Source: Dickeya zeae NCPPB 2538 (GTDB lineage: Bacteria; Pseudomonadota; Gammaproteobacteria; Enterobacterales; Enterobacteriaceae). From it: a stretch of DNA of 64,000 nt. How positions within the stretch are numbered: position 1 is the first letter of the stretch; the number at the start of each line of letters is the position of its first letter. The DNA lies in contig NZ_CM001977.1 of NCBI RefSeq assembly GCF_000406165.1, positions 1,928,024 to 1,992,023 on the forward strand, read 5' to 3'. The notes under the pieces are model-generated. The model saw only the letters and a list, made by a program, of their open reading frames with translations. It ran no database searches and was not told the origin of the DNA. Positions 17,786 to 26,026 of the stretch are shown one piece after another. Made by a program: the position numbers and the translations under genes.

Positions 17786-18376
17786 GTGGTGAAATATTTG
17801 GGGTTGGCTGGCTTGTTGTTATTAACGGCATGCTCATCTCTGACTACTGTGAATGATTATAATAAAGATTTAACAGATTCGCTTGCCGATAAAAGAGTCG
17901 GTATCGCCTTCGATATGAATAATAATAGAACTCGGGTCTACCCGGAAACGAAAACATGTATTGATCTCTACTCAAAAAATAACGGATTCGTTCCTGTCAT
18001 GCGCTTGAGTAAAAAATCGATAGGGATGCCAGTCGTCGATGAAATGAGTGATAGGCATCAAGAATTCTGGGTGAGTGCCAATGGGTATATCGCGGTCAGG
18101 GTGCTCTACACCGGTGAAAACAATCACCGGTCATTCTTCTCGCCCGATGTGTTAGTGTCAGAGAGCGTGATTGCCTTTAAGCCTGAAGCGGGTTCATTTT
18201 ATTACGTGACGATTGATTTCAAGGACAGAAACGCAGAAACAGGGAAATACTTAAGGGTGTATAAAATTGTTGATAATGCGTCGGGAGAAAAAACATTACA
18301 GCATGTCGAGATGCTGACATTGAGAAACTGTCCAGGTCAACAACCGTGGTACACAAAAGCCGGTGCGGCGATATGA
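17786..18376 (+). CDS. Putative lipoprotein of unknown function
   Basis: A protein of about 196 residues starting at GTG (17786 or 17789), with GGAGGG 7-10 bases upstream. The N-terminus VKYLGLAGLLLLTACSS is a short lipoprotein signal with lipobox LTAC, so it should be lipidated and held in the cell envelope. Earlier in-frame ATGs at 17750 and 17771 would lengthen the signal unnaturally and lie before or in the ribosome site. The mature part is rich in polar and aromatic residues (for example FYYVTIDFKDRN) with no domain I recognise. It converges on the hrcU operon end. Confidence 0.7.
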   Translation: MVKYLGLAGLLLLTACSSLTTVNDYNKDLTDSLADKRVGIAFDMNNNRTRVYPETKTCIDLYSKNNGFVPVMRLSKKSIGMPVVDEMSDRHQEFWVSANGYIAVRVLYTGENNHRSFFSPDVLVSESVIAFKPEAGSFYYVTIDFKDRNAETGKYLRVYKIVDNASGEKTLQHVEMLTLRNCPGQQPWYTKAGAAI

Positions 18377-18399
18377 TTTTATTTTCTTAGACCGCTAAC

Positions 18400-18436
18400 G
18401 TGTATCCCTGCTGATAGGCTATCGGCAGGGATACAC
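18400..18436. terminator. Strong hairpin between the lipoprotein gene and hrcU
   Basis: A perfect 12-base inverted repeat (GTGTATCCCTGC / GCAGGGATACAC) lies about 25 bases past the lipoprotein stop. There is no U tract, so its role as terminator is plausible but not proven. Confidence 0.5.
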
Positions 18437-18442
18437 CCCAAA

Positions 18443-18569
18443 TATACCCGTCATACTTCAAGTTGCAGGTGTGTTGGCTGCCCTCGTTCACCCCAGTCAC
18501 TTACTGATATAAGTGACTGGGGATTCGCTCGGTTGCCGCCGTCCTGCAACTCGAATTATTTTGGGTATA
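18443..18569. repeat. ERIC element, full length (127 bp)
   Basis: The stretch begins with TATACCCGTCATACTTCAAG and ends with ATTATTTTGGGTATA. Its centre carries AGTCACTTACTGATATAAGT, the palindromic core of enterobacterial repetitive intergenic consensus (ERIC/IRU) elements. The length equals the canonical 127 bases. It lies between convergent genes, a common ERIC setting. Confidence 0.9.
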
Positions 18570-18616
18570 AATGTCTAAGCAAAATAGTAAAATAAAAAAC
18601 ATGGCTCCATCCGTGG

Positions 18617-19696
18617 TTAATCCAGTTCAATGATTTCCTGCTGGCTCAGGTCGTTATCCAGCTGGCGTAATACCCGATAAACCTGCGCAACCGACTGTAA
18701 CGTATGGCGTGGAATGTAGTGACCCTCGGGGACCCGATACAGAGTTCGTGCCAGCCAGATAAAGCGGATCACCGGCACATTGGCCTGATGCGCGCGGGCG
18801 ATGAGCGCTTTGGCCTGTTCGTCTTCCCCCTTGAGTAGAATGCGCGGTAATGGCGTTTTGCCAGGACGATAGAATAGCGCCACCGCATAGTGTGTCGGGT
18901 TAACCAACAGCAGGTCGGCATCCTCGATGTTGGGTTTGGCGCGAGGGCTGGCCGGTTCGTTGAGGATTTCCTGGGCGACCGATTTGCGATGCCCCTTCAT
19001 GTGGGGGTCGCCTTCCGAATTTTTGAACTCGTTACGAATATCTTCATGACTCATGCGTTGCTGCTTGAGGAAGTAGTATTTTTGCAAGCCGAAGTCGAGT
19101 ATCGCCAGCGCCAGCAGTGAAGACAGGGTGGTGCGCGCCACACTTTTCAGTACACTCTCCACACCTTTCCAGAAGGCGGTCAGGTCGCCATAGGCTAACT
19201 CCACCAGCCACTCCAACTGCGGTATAACGACGAGCCAGAACACCAATCCGATGGTGGTTGCCTTCAGAATAGAGGTCAGCATGTCGGTGAGCTTGCGCAT
19301 CGTGAACATTTGCTTGATTTGGTTGACCGGGTTGAGGCGGTTGACATCGATTTTTAGCGCTTCCACCGCGAACAGCGGGCCGTATTGGATCCAACCGCCG
19401 ACAATACGCATCAGCAGCGCCACACTAATGGTCAACAGGCAGAAGGTGCCCAGCAGTGATAACGCTTCGCTGAACACTTCATTGGTGGCATGGCCGAACG
19501 GGTCAGACAGACGGCTCAGCGGCAATTGCATTAATGCCTGTAGTTTGCTCATGCCGTTATCGGTCAGCGCCAGAATCATCTCCAGTAGTGCAAAGCTAAT
19601 CAGCAGTTTGGGAACATCCTGACTTTGACCGACTTCCCCTTTTTTGCGCGCATCCTGCAATTTCTTGGGGGTGGGTTTTTCGGTTTTTTCGCTCAT
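18617..19696 (-). CDS. hrcU: T3SS export-gate switch protein HrcU (SctU)
   Basis: A 359-residue inner-membrane protein of the FlhB/YscU family, normal length. It starts SEKTEKPTPKKLQDARKKG, has four hydrophobic segments in the N-terminal 210 residues, and then a cytosolic domain with the autocleavage motif NPTH at 266-269. Self-cleavage between Asn and Pro switches export from early pilus parts to late substrates. It is the last gene of the hrpJ operon, 36 bases after hrcT. An ERIC element follows. Confidence 0.95.
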   Translation of the reverse strand: MSEKTEKPTPKKLQDARKKGEVGQSQDVPKLLISFALLEMILALTDNGMSKLQALMQLPLSRLSDPFGHATNEVFSEALSLLGTFCLLTISVALLMRIVGGWIQYGPLFAVEALKIDVNRLNPVNQIKQMFTMRKLTDMLTSILKATTIGLVFWLVVIPQLEWLVELAYGDLTAFWKGVESVLKSVARTTLSSLLALAILDFGLQKYYFLKQQRMSHEDIRNEFKNSEGDPHMKGHRKSVAQEILNEPASPRAKPNIEDADLLLVNPTHYAVALFYRPGKTPLPRILLKGEDEQAKALIARAHQANVPVIRFIWLARTLYRVPEGHYIPRHTLQSVAQVYRVLRQLDNDLSQQEIIELD

Positions 19697-19732
19697 CCCG
19701 GCACCTTAGTGGTTAATTGTCGTATTCAGCGC

Positions 19733-20542
19733 TCAGGACGATGCCTGAAAGAACAGCGGAAACAGGTGTTTCAGGTCGGCCAGCGCCTTGAGTCGGCCTT
19801 CACCGAGAAACTGCAACACCGGCATGTAGAGCACGAAAAACGCGATCCCGGCCAGGCACTTGGCCGGGGCGGACAGCACGTAGACCTGCAATTGCGGACT
19901 GTAAAGACTGAGAATGGCGATGCTGAATTCCAGCAACAGTAACAACGCCACCAACGGACCGGCATACACGATCATGTGTTGGAAGGTGTCGTTGAGCAGA
20001 CCGAGATAGGTGTGAAAACCCAGCTCCGATAACGGCGGCAGAAAATCCAATGCGGGCCATAGCCGGTAACTGTCCCACAGTAATTGCGTGAAGCCGGAAA
20101 ACCCGATGGTGATGATCAGCAGCAGGGTAAACAGCTCTTTCATCATGTGGCCAATCGGGGTGGCATCGCTACCCAGCGCCGGGTTGAGCTGGCCGCCGGT
20201 CAGCGCGCCACGCTGGTTATCGAACAACGCGCCCACAGATTCAAACAGCCAGAACGGCATGGCCAGCACCACCCCCAGCAGCAATCCAATGACCAGCTCT
20301 TTGAGCAACAGCGCGGGTAACATGGGCCAGGTTATTGTGGTGGTTAACATGTGTTGCTGGATAGCACCGGCCGGGACTAGCGCGATGGCAAGCGCCACCG
20401 CGTTGCGCAGCATGCCTTTGATAATGCTGAAAGAGAACAGTGGTACCAGAAACAGGCATGGATACAACCGGGCTACGCCGAGCGTTAGCGCGTAAATAAA
20501 ATCGTAAATAGACTGGAGGGTGGCAAGAGAGAGCATCGTCAC
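19733..20542 (-). CDS. hrcT: T3SS export apparatus protein HrcT (SctT)
   Basis: A 269-residue polytopic inner-membrane protein of the FliR/SpaR/YscT family. Typical elements are RLYPCLFLVPLFSF near residue 20 and GQLNPALGSDATPIGHMM near 118-135. With HrcR and HrcS it forms the export gate at the base of the needle complex. It begins one base after hrcS ends, indicating tight operon structure. Confidence 0.93.
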   Translation of the reverse strand: MTMLSLATLQSIYDFIYALTLGVARLYPCLFLVPLFSFSIIKGMLRNAVALAIALVPAGAIQQHMLTTTITWPMLPALLLKELVIGLLLGVVLAMPFWLFESVGALFDNQRGALTGGQLNPALGSDATPIGHMMKELFTLLLIITIGFSGFTQLLWDSYRLWPALDFLPPLSELGFHTYLGLLNDTFQHMIVYAGPLVALLLLLEFSIAILSLYSPQLQVYVLSAPAKCLAGIAFFVLYMPVLQFLGEGRLKALADLKHLFPLFFQASS

Positions 20543-20543
20543 C

Positions 20544-20804
20544 TCATGCCCGGACTTGTTCGATCATATTAAAAGCCATGACCGCCAGTTGGATTAACTC
20601 AACGCCTATCCAGCGGCCGGTCATGGCCAACACCAACCCTACCGCCACCAGTTTGACGGCAAAAGGCAACGTTTGGTCCTGCAACTGCATCACCGCCTGT
20701 AGCAGTGAAATCAGTACACCGACCACCACCGCGACCAACAACGGCGGTGCAGACAGCATCACCACCAACACCATCGCCTGTCGGAACAGCGTGAGCGTTT
20801 CCAT
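20544..20804 (-). CDS. hrcS: T3SS export apparatus protein HrcS (SctS)
   Basis: An 86-residue protein with two hydrophobic hairpin helices, the usual size for FliQ/YscS. It begins METLTLFRQAMVLVVMLSAP and contains LLQAVMQLQDQTLPFAVKL, the conserved FliQ-type loop. It is a part of the R5S4T1 export gate and sits 7 bases after hrcR. Confidence 0.93.
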   Translation of the reverse strand: METLTLFRQAMVLVVMLSAPPLLVAVVVGVLISLLQAVMQLQDQTLPFAVKLVAVGLVLAMTGRWIGVELIQLAVMAFNMIEQVRA

Positions 20805-20811
20805 GATGACC

Positions 20812-21465
20812 TCACAGGTAACTGTAGAACAGGCCGTCCAGCAGACGCGTCCAGCCGTTAACCAGCACGAACAGCAATAGCTTGAGCGGGAGCGAAAGGG
20901 TGGTCGGCGCTACCATCTGCATCCCCAGCGCCAGCAGGACATTAGAGACAATCAGGTCGATAACGATGAACGGGATATAAATCAGAAAACCGATTTTAAA
21001 CCCGGCTTGTAGCTCTGAGAGCACGTAAGCGGGTAGGATTAACAGGATGCTCTGGGTGGTTATTTTCTCCGACATCGCCGCTGGCCACATGCGCAGGCTG
21101 TTTTCATGCAGATGGGTGAGAATATCCGGGTCAGTGTTGCGCGACATGAATCTCTGTAACGGTTCGATGCCGCGGGTCACGCTGCTTTCCAGCGCGTCGA
21201 GGTTACTGAAATCCACCGGTGCGTCCTGAAACCGCTGTTTGATGTCGCTGAATACCGGTGCCATCACGAACAGCGTGGCGGCGAGCGCCACACCGTATAA
21301 CGCCATGTTGGGTGGCACTTGCTGTACCCCGATGGCGTTGCGGGTGAGCATCAGTACCATCGATATTTTCAGAAAACAGGTGCAGACGATCATCATCAGC
21401 GGAATCAGTGACAGCGACCCCAGAAACAGGGCAAACATCACCGGGTCGAAATTGCCCGAGGTCAT
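20812..21465 (-). CDS. hrcR: T3SS export apparatus protein HrcR (SctR)
   Basis: A 217-residue inner-membrane protein of the FliP/YscR family. Recognisable blocks are FLKISMVLMLTRNAIGVQQV near 27-46 and the C-terminal PFIVIDLIVSNVLLALGMQM, both conserved in the family. It is the core of the export gate. Its ATG overlaps the hrcQ stop by four bases, so translation is probably coupled. Confidence 0.95.
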   Translation of the reverse strand: MTSGNFDPVMFALFLGSLSLIPLMMIVCTCFLKISMVLMLTRNAIGVQQVPPNMALYGVALAATLFVMAPVFSDIKQRFQDAPVDFSNLDALESSVTRGIEPLQRFMSRNTDPDILTHLHENSLRMWPAAMSEKITTQSILLILPAYVLSELQAGFKIGFLIYIPFIVIDLIVSNVLLALGMQMVAPTTLSLPLKLLLFVLVNGWTRLLDGLFYSYL

Positions 21466-22664
21466 CGCAATGACTCCGTGGCGAGCTCCCGGCCAGCAAT
21501 CGGTCCACGGGTGATTTGTAACCCAAGTCGACCGTCTACATTGACCAGTTCTCCCTGCGCCAGTGGTTGTTCGCCGTGATACAGCGTGGCTTCGCCGGGC
21601 GTGGCCTGTTGCAGGGTTAACACGGTACCGGGAGCGAGTTGCTGCAAATCCTGTAGTGTCAGTGTCAGGTAGCCGCAGCGTACCGTCAGTGCCAGCGCGA
21701 GCGGAGGCAGTGGATAACCTGACAGCGGTTCGCCAGAGGGCAACGTACTTTCTGCACAGGGTGATGTTTCCTGCACATTGCTGTTATTCGGCAGGGTATT
21801 GCCGTAAGACGTGGTATTGCCGTAAGCAGCGGTGTCGTCAAACGGTGTCGGGTCACCAAAGCGCGTTGTGTCGCCAGGAAATGTGGTCACGGGGCAGTCC
21901 TCCAGTTCTGTCACGGCAAACCAGTAAGGGGCGAGTGCCTCCATCCTGAGTTGCCCGGCTAACCGCCGGTCGGCCAGCGTAATGCTGCCGTCGCCTTGCG
22001 GTGAGAAGTACTGTCTATGTGGACAGATCACGTCACCCGGTTCCAGACTCGCCAACTGTTCTTGTGACAACGTCACGTCGGCCAGTATTAATGGCAGGCG
22101 TATCGCCAGGTGATTGGGCAAAACCGAGCGTGGTGCGTGCCACCCCGGCCGACTCTGCCATCGCTGCACCGTATGGAATGACGTTCGTAACCGACTGCGA
22201 ATACGAAAATCACCCCGTATCACCTCCAGCCACAATGTTAATTCGGCTGATGTGTTATCACCTGAAGGCGTATTGTCATCTGATGCTGCTACAGAATCAG
22301 GTTGTGCAGGTAACAGCGGCTGAATTTCACCGAACAGCTCGCGCAATGCCGGGCTGAGCGCCTGATTGTAGTGCGTCCAGTAACGGGTCACGGTTTCATT
22401 GTTGTCATGCTTGCCGGGTAATAGTGCCGGGCAGGCGGAGAGCAGCGACAGCAAGGGGGCAGCATTGTCCAGCCATAGTGTACCGTCGTGGCAACGCCAG
22501 CCGCTTTCCGCTCCGACAACGGGCGCGTCGTGCGCTAACTGCATGCGCAATTCCCCCGGTTGTCCCTCCAGCGTGAAGGCGAAGCGCTGTGCGCTCGCCA
22601 ACTGGCGCGATAGCGTCGCTTGCGCCTGACTGATGTGCCGTAGTGTCTGTGCCAGTGGGGTCAT
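21462..22664 (-). CDS. hrcQ: T3SS cytoplasmic sorting-platform (C-ring) protein HrcQ (SctQ)
   Basis: A 400-residue protein with a C-terminal SpoA/surface-presentation domain, ending in ATLYHGEQPLAQGELVNVDGRLGLQI. The gene is uninterrupted, unlike the split hrcQA/hrcQB of Pseudomonas syringae, as expected for enterobacterial Hrp systems. The middle (about 260-310) has a low-complexity run of FGDPTPFDDTAAYGNTTSYG type, which looks like an expanded linker. It recruits effector-chaperone complexes to the export gate. It overlaps hrpP and hrcR by four bases each. Confidence 0.9.
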   Translation of the reverse strand: MTPLAQTLRHISQAQATLSRQLASAQRFAFTLEGQPGELRMQLAHDAPVVGAESGWRCHDGTLWLDNAAPLLSLLSACPALLPGKHDNNETVTRYWTHYNQALSPALRELFGEIQPLLPAQPDSVAASDDNTPSGDNTSAELTLWLEVIRGDFRIRSRLRTSFHTVQRWQSRPGWHAPRSVLPNHLAIRLPLILADVTLSQEQLASLEPGDVICPHRQYFSPQGDGSITLADRRLAGQLRMEALAPYWFAVTELEDCPVTTFPGDTTRFGDPTPFDDTAAYGNTTSYGNTLPNNSNVQETSPCAESTLPSGEPLSGYPLPPLALALTVRCGYLTLTLQDLQQLAPGTVLTLQQATPGEATLYHGEQPLAQGELVNVDGRLGLQITRGPIAGRELATESLR

Positions 22665-23200
22665 AGGTCGTCATCCTCCCGGCTGTCGAATTGCAGGCGT
22701 ACCGGTGCGCGTAACGTGCTTGCCAGCGAACGGCGGCACGCGTCACGTTGGTTTTTCAACCGTTCATAAGTGGTTTTGCCAAACCGCAGCGACACATCCC
22801 AGCCGTGAGCGGGGAGCGCTACCATGCGAACGTCTACGCTGCCCAGTTGTGGCAACTGCACGCTGAACGACAGCGGCTCGCCACGGTGTAACGACGGCAT
22901 GTCGGCCAGCGAAGATTCCAAGGCTGACCAGCCTGTAGGCATGACCGGTATCGTTTGCACCGGGGTATCCTGGAAGGACGTCGGCGTAAGCGCTGGGTAG
23001 AGCGCCAGCGATGGGCCAAACGGCAGCCAACGGATATCGGGCAGCGCGTCGTCAGGTTCGGACAGGCGGCCGAACGGTTCCCAAAAAGCATCATCGTCAG
23101 CACCGTAGCCATAACCGGGCAGATCCGGTTGCGGCTGGTGCGATAGCGGTGGTGGGCCAGACGGCGAAACCTCGGGTGGAGTAGCGCGGGAAGGGGTCAT
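22661..23200 (-). CDS. hrpP: T3SS needle-length/substrate-switch protein HrpP (SctP)
   Basis: A protein of about 179 residues. The start MTPSRATPPEVSPSG at 23200 overlaps the hrpO stop by four bases. The longer open frame to 23455 lies inside hrpO and is rejected. The first half is Pro/Ser-rich, the second half contains QLPQLGSVDVRMVALPAHGWDVSLRFG, consistent with the C-terminal T3S4 switch domain. HrpP is itself secreted in P. syringae and controls the HrcU switch. Assignment relies on position and composition as much as on sequence. Confidence 0.85.
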   Translation of the reverse strand: MTPSRATPPEVSPSGPPPLSHQPQPDLPGYGYGADDDAFWEPFGRLSEPDDALPDIRWLPFGPSLALYPALTPTSFQDTPVQTIPVMPTGWSALESSLADMPSLHRGEPLSFSVQLPQLGSVDVRMVALPAHGWDVSLRFGKTTYERLKNQRDACRRSLASTLRAPVRLQFDSREDDDL

Positions 23201-23658
23201 ATCGCCTCCTGATAGGTGGTTAACAGAAATTCGAGTTTCTCGACGGCTTTCTGGCACAGGCGTGCGGTTTCTCTGGCCTGCCCGACCTGTTGCTGTTGGT
23301 TCAGGTACTGTTGCTGCCAGTCGGTACACAGCAGCACCTGGGCCTGAATCTGGCGGATATGTTGCTGTTCCTGCTCCAGCTGGTTTTTCAGGGTTTCCAG
23401 TGTTTGGGTTTTGCCCAGCGCGTCGCGCAGAAAGGTGTCGCGCTGTTGCTGCCATTCGGCCTGCAACTGCGCCAGTTGTGCTTGTTGGGTGCGCAACGCG
23501 TCCTCGGTTTGCCTGAGCGCTAACTCGGCCTGACGCAACTGGCGTTCGGCACGGCTAAGGCGCTGGCGGCGGATCGGCAATAACGGCGTCAGTACCGCGT
23601 GCAACTCCTGCACACGGCTGTCTGGCTGTTCTTCTTCCATTACGCTGACGGATGTCAT
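23197..23658 (-). CDS. hrpO: T3SS stalk protein HrpO (SctO)
   Basis: A protein of about 153 residues that is almost entirely Gln/Glu/Leu/Arg-rich coiled coil (for example LRQAELALRQTEDALRTQQ), as expected for FliJ/YscO stalk proteins that couple the ATPase to the export gate. The ATG at 23658 is favoured because GAGG from the end of hrcN is about 9 bases upstream. A start at 23676 would overlap hrcN by 14 bases. Confidence 0.88.
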   Translation of the reverse strand: MTSVSVMEEEQPDSRVQELHAVLTPLLPIRRQRLSRAERQLRQAELALRQTEDALRTQQAQLAQLQAEWQQQRDTFLRDALGKTQTLETLKNQLEQEQQHIRQIQAQVLLCTDWQQQYLNQQQQVGQARETARLCQKAVEKLEFLLTTYQEAI

Positions 23659-23662
23659 GGTG

Positions 23663-25045
23663 TCAGACCTCGGCATACTGACTCACCCCGGCGAGTTGCC
23701 TCTGGATGTCGTCAAAAGATTGTGGTTCACGCATCGCCTGTTGCAGAAAGCGGTTGATGTCGTCGTTGGCGTTGACGGCGGCGTCGGTGAGCGCATCGTG
23801 CCCCGGCTGGTATTCACCGAGACGAATCAGCATTTCTACCTGTTTGTACGCCGCCATCAACCGACGTACTGCGTTGGCATTGCAGGTATGTTCCGGTTCG
23901 ACGACATTGCTCATGGTGCGGCTCAGGCTCATCAGAACGTCGATAGCCGGGTAGTGGTTGCGTTCAGCCAGACGTCGCGACAGCACGATGTGACCATCAA
24001 TCAGCGAACGGACTTCGTCGGCGACCGGGTCGTTCATGGAGTCCTGTTCGATCAGCACCGAGTAAAGCGCGGTGATCGCCCCCTGACGGGTTTGCCCGGC
24101 ACGCTCGACCAACCGGGGCAGCAGGGTATAGACCGAAGGCGGTAACCCGCCGCGCCCCTGCGGTTCGCCGAGCGCCAGGCCGATTTCACGCTGGGCGCGG
24201 GCAAAACGGGTTAACGAGTCGATAATCAACAGCACCTGTTTACCTGCGGCACGAAAGGCTTCGGCGATGGCGGTCGCGGTAAACGCCGCGCGAGCGCGCT
24301 CCATGCTGCTGCGATCGGAGGTAGAGCAGACCAGCACGGTGCGACTTCGTAACTGCGCATCCAGCTCATGGTCGAGAAACTCGCGCAGTTCGCGGCCACG
24401 CTCGCCGATTAAACCGAATACGATGGCGTCACAGGGCGTATTACGCGCCAGCTCTGCCAGCAAGGTGGTTTTGCCGCAGCCTGCTCCGGCGAATATCCCC
24501 ACACGTTGGCCGCAGCCGATAGTCAGCAGAGCGTCGATGGCGCGCAGGCCGGTCGGGAGTGGCGAGGCAATACGTGGGCGTTCGGTCGGCGGTGGGGCAT
24601 CGCCGATCACCGGTATCGGCGGGCTTTCGCTAAGCGAGCCAGGCTCTACGAATGCGCTGTGGCTGCCGTGTTCCAGCGGCCTGCCGAAGCCGTCGAGCAC
24701 GCTGCCCAACAAGGCTTCGGAAACCTGTACGCAATGCGGCTGGTACAACGGTGTGACGACAGCGCCCTGAGCGATACCGTCCAGCGCCCCCAGTGCCGAC
24801 AGAAAGGTATTTTTCGGGCTGAAGCCGACAATTTCCGCCAGCACCTGCGAGTGGTCGTGACGTTCGATCAGGCACAGATCACCGATGCGGGCGTTAGGCA
24901 GGCTGGATTCCAGCAAAATGCCGCTGATGCCGATGATTTGCCCCTGCCGCGTCACCGGCGAATAGGCCGCCAGCTGGCGTTGCTGCTGTTGCAGCCAGTG
25001 GGTGAGCGCGGGGTAACGGCTATCGATGGTGTCCTGCGTCGTCAT
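23663..25045 (-). CDS. hrcN: T3SS ATPase HrcN (SctN)
   Basis: A 460-residue FliI/F1-beta-like ATPase. Walker A is GAGCGKTT at 187-194; Walker B lies in QVLLIDSLTRFARAQREIGLA; and the family block GRGGLPPSVYTLLPRLVERAG follows. It docks at the cytosolic face of the injectisome, strips chaperones and unfolds effectors. Its start codon abuts the end of hrpQ. Confidence 0.96.
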   Translation of the reverse strand: MTTQDTIDSRYPALTHWLQQQQRQLAAYSPVTRQGQIIGISGILLESSLPNARIGDLCLIERHDHSQVLAEIVGFSPKNTFLSALGALDGIAQGAVVTPLYQPHCVQVSEALLGSVLDGFGRPLEHGSHSAFVEPGSLSESPPIPVIGDAPPPTERPRIASPLPTGLRAIDALLTIGCGQRVGIFAGAGCGKTTLLAELARNTPCDAIVFGLIGERGRELREFLDHELDAQLRSRTVLVCSTSDRSSMERARAAFTATAIAEAFRAAGKQVLLIIDSLTRFARAQREIGLALGEPQGRGGLPPSVYTLLPRLVERAGQTRQGAITALYSVLIEQDSMNDPVADEVRSLIDGHIVLSRRLAERNHYPAIDVLMSLSRTMSNVVEPEHTCNANAVRRLMAAYKQVEMLIRLGEYQPGHDALTDAAVNANDDINRFLQQAMREPQSFDDIQRQLAGVSQYAEV

Positions 25046-26016
25046 TACCAGTTCACCTTGATCTGCTGCTTGCCGCGAAATTCGATCTGGCTGTCGTTGA
25101 TGCTGACCAGCCGCAGGTTATCCACCTCGTCGCCGACGAACAGGCGTCGACCATCGGCGGTGACGATGTTGGCTTTCGGACCACTGGTGACTTGCACAAT
25201 CTGGAACGGTAGCCCGTCGGTTTTCTCCGTCGTGCGGTTTTCAATCTGTAAGGCGGTGACGTAGCGTTGGTGGAATTGCGCCAGCATTCGTGCCAACCGG
25301 GTGTGTTGCGCGGGTAGGAGCGCCCCGCTCAGCACGATGCGGCTGTTGTCCTGACTGAGGGTGACCAGTCGTTCCAGTTCGCGGTCGGTGAGCATGGTTT
25401 GCAGCGTACTGTTTAACTGTGGCAGCGTGCCGACGGGCAAACGGTTATCCTGCGGTGATGGCGCAGGCGGCATCGCAGCCGTTTCCTGTAGCATCCAACT
25501 GCCGACGATCATAAACAGTAATACGCCCAGTAGCAGGTAACTGAATTTCGCCCACAGCGGCAGACGGCGTTTTTCCCGGCATGCGGTGGCTGCTTCCGGC
25601 AGAGAAGGCTGGTGTGTATTCACGACGATGTCGGTATCCACCGCAGGCATGTCAGCGTCGATGTCAGCACGGTCGTGGCGCGATGCGTCTTGTGACGGTG
25701 TGGCTGAGGTGTCGTCCTGCCACGGGGTGTCGGCGCTGACCACGCATAGCCAGATAGCCCCGACGGCGAACGGCGTGCCGGGCGGCAGTATCAGCGACTG
25801 TTCCACGTTGTGGCCTTCGCTATTGCTGACTGGGCCATCCAGTACGCAGACCTGCCAGCCGTCGGATGAGGCTTCCAGCAGGCAGTGCTGCTCGCGGATA
25901 CCGGGATCGTAGAGCACCATGTCGGCTTCATCGGCCGAGCCTATACGCCATGAGGTTCCGCTCAGCGGCAGCGCGGCCCCACGGTGCAATCCGGTCAGAA
26001 CTCGTAGTTCAAACAT
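25045..26016 (-). CDS. hrpQ: T3SS inner-membrane ring protein HrpQ (SctD)
   Basis: A 323-residue YscD/PrgH-type protein. The N-terminal ~95 residues form an FHA-like cytosolic domain (LSGTSWRIGSADEADMVLYDPGIREQHC is split across residues 18-45). A single TM is at about 157-176, followed by a periplasmic domain that builds the outer part of the inner-membrane ring. A 50-residue Asp/Ser/Thr-rich linker separates the FHA domain from the TM. Confidence 0.9.
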   Translation of the reverse strand: MFELRVLTGLHRGAALPLSGTSWRIGSADEADMVLYDPGIREQHCLLEASSDGWQVCVLDGPVSNSEGHNVEQSLILPPGTPFAVGAIWLCVVSADTPWQDDTSATPSQDASRHDRADIDADMPAVDTDIVVNTHQPSLPEAATACREKRRLPLWAKFSYLLLGVLLFMIVGSWMLQETAAMPPAPSPQDNRLPVGTLPQLNSTLQTMLTDRELERLVTLSQDNSRIVLSGALLPAQHTRLARMLAQFHQRYVTALQIENRTTEKTDGLPFQIVQVTSGPKANIVTADGRRLFVGDEVDNLRLVSINDSQIEFRGKQQIKVNW

Positions 26017-26026
26017 ATTGCGTTTC

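Noticed and set aside
23200..23455. Long N-terminal extension of HrpP
   Set aside because: It would lie fully within hrpO; the four-base overlap start is typical of this operon.
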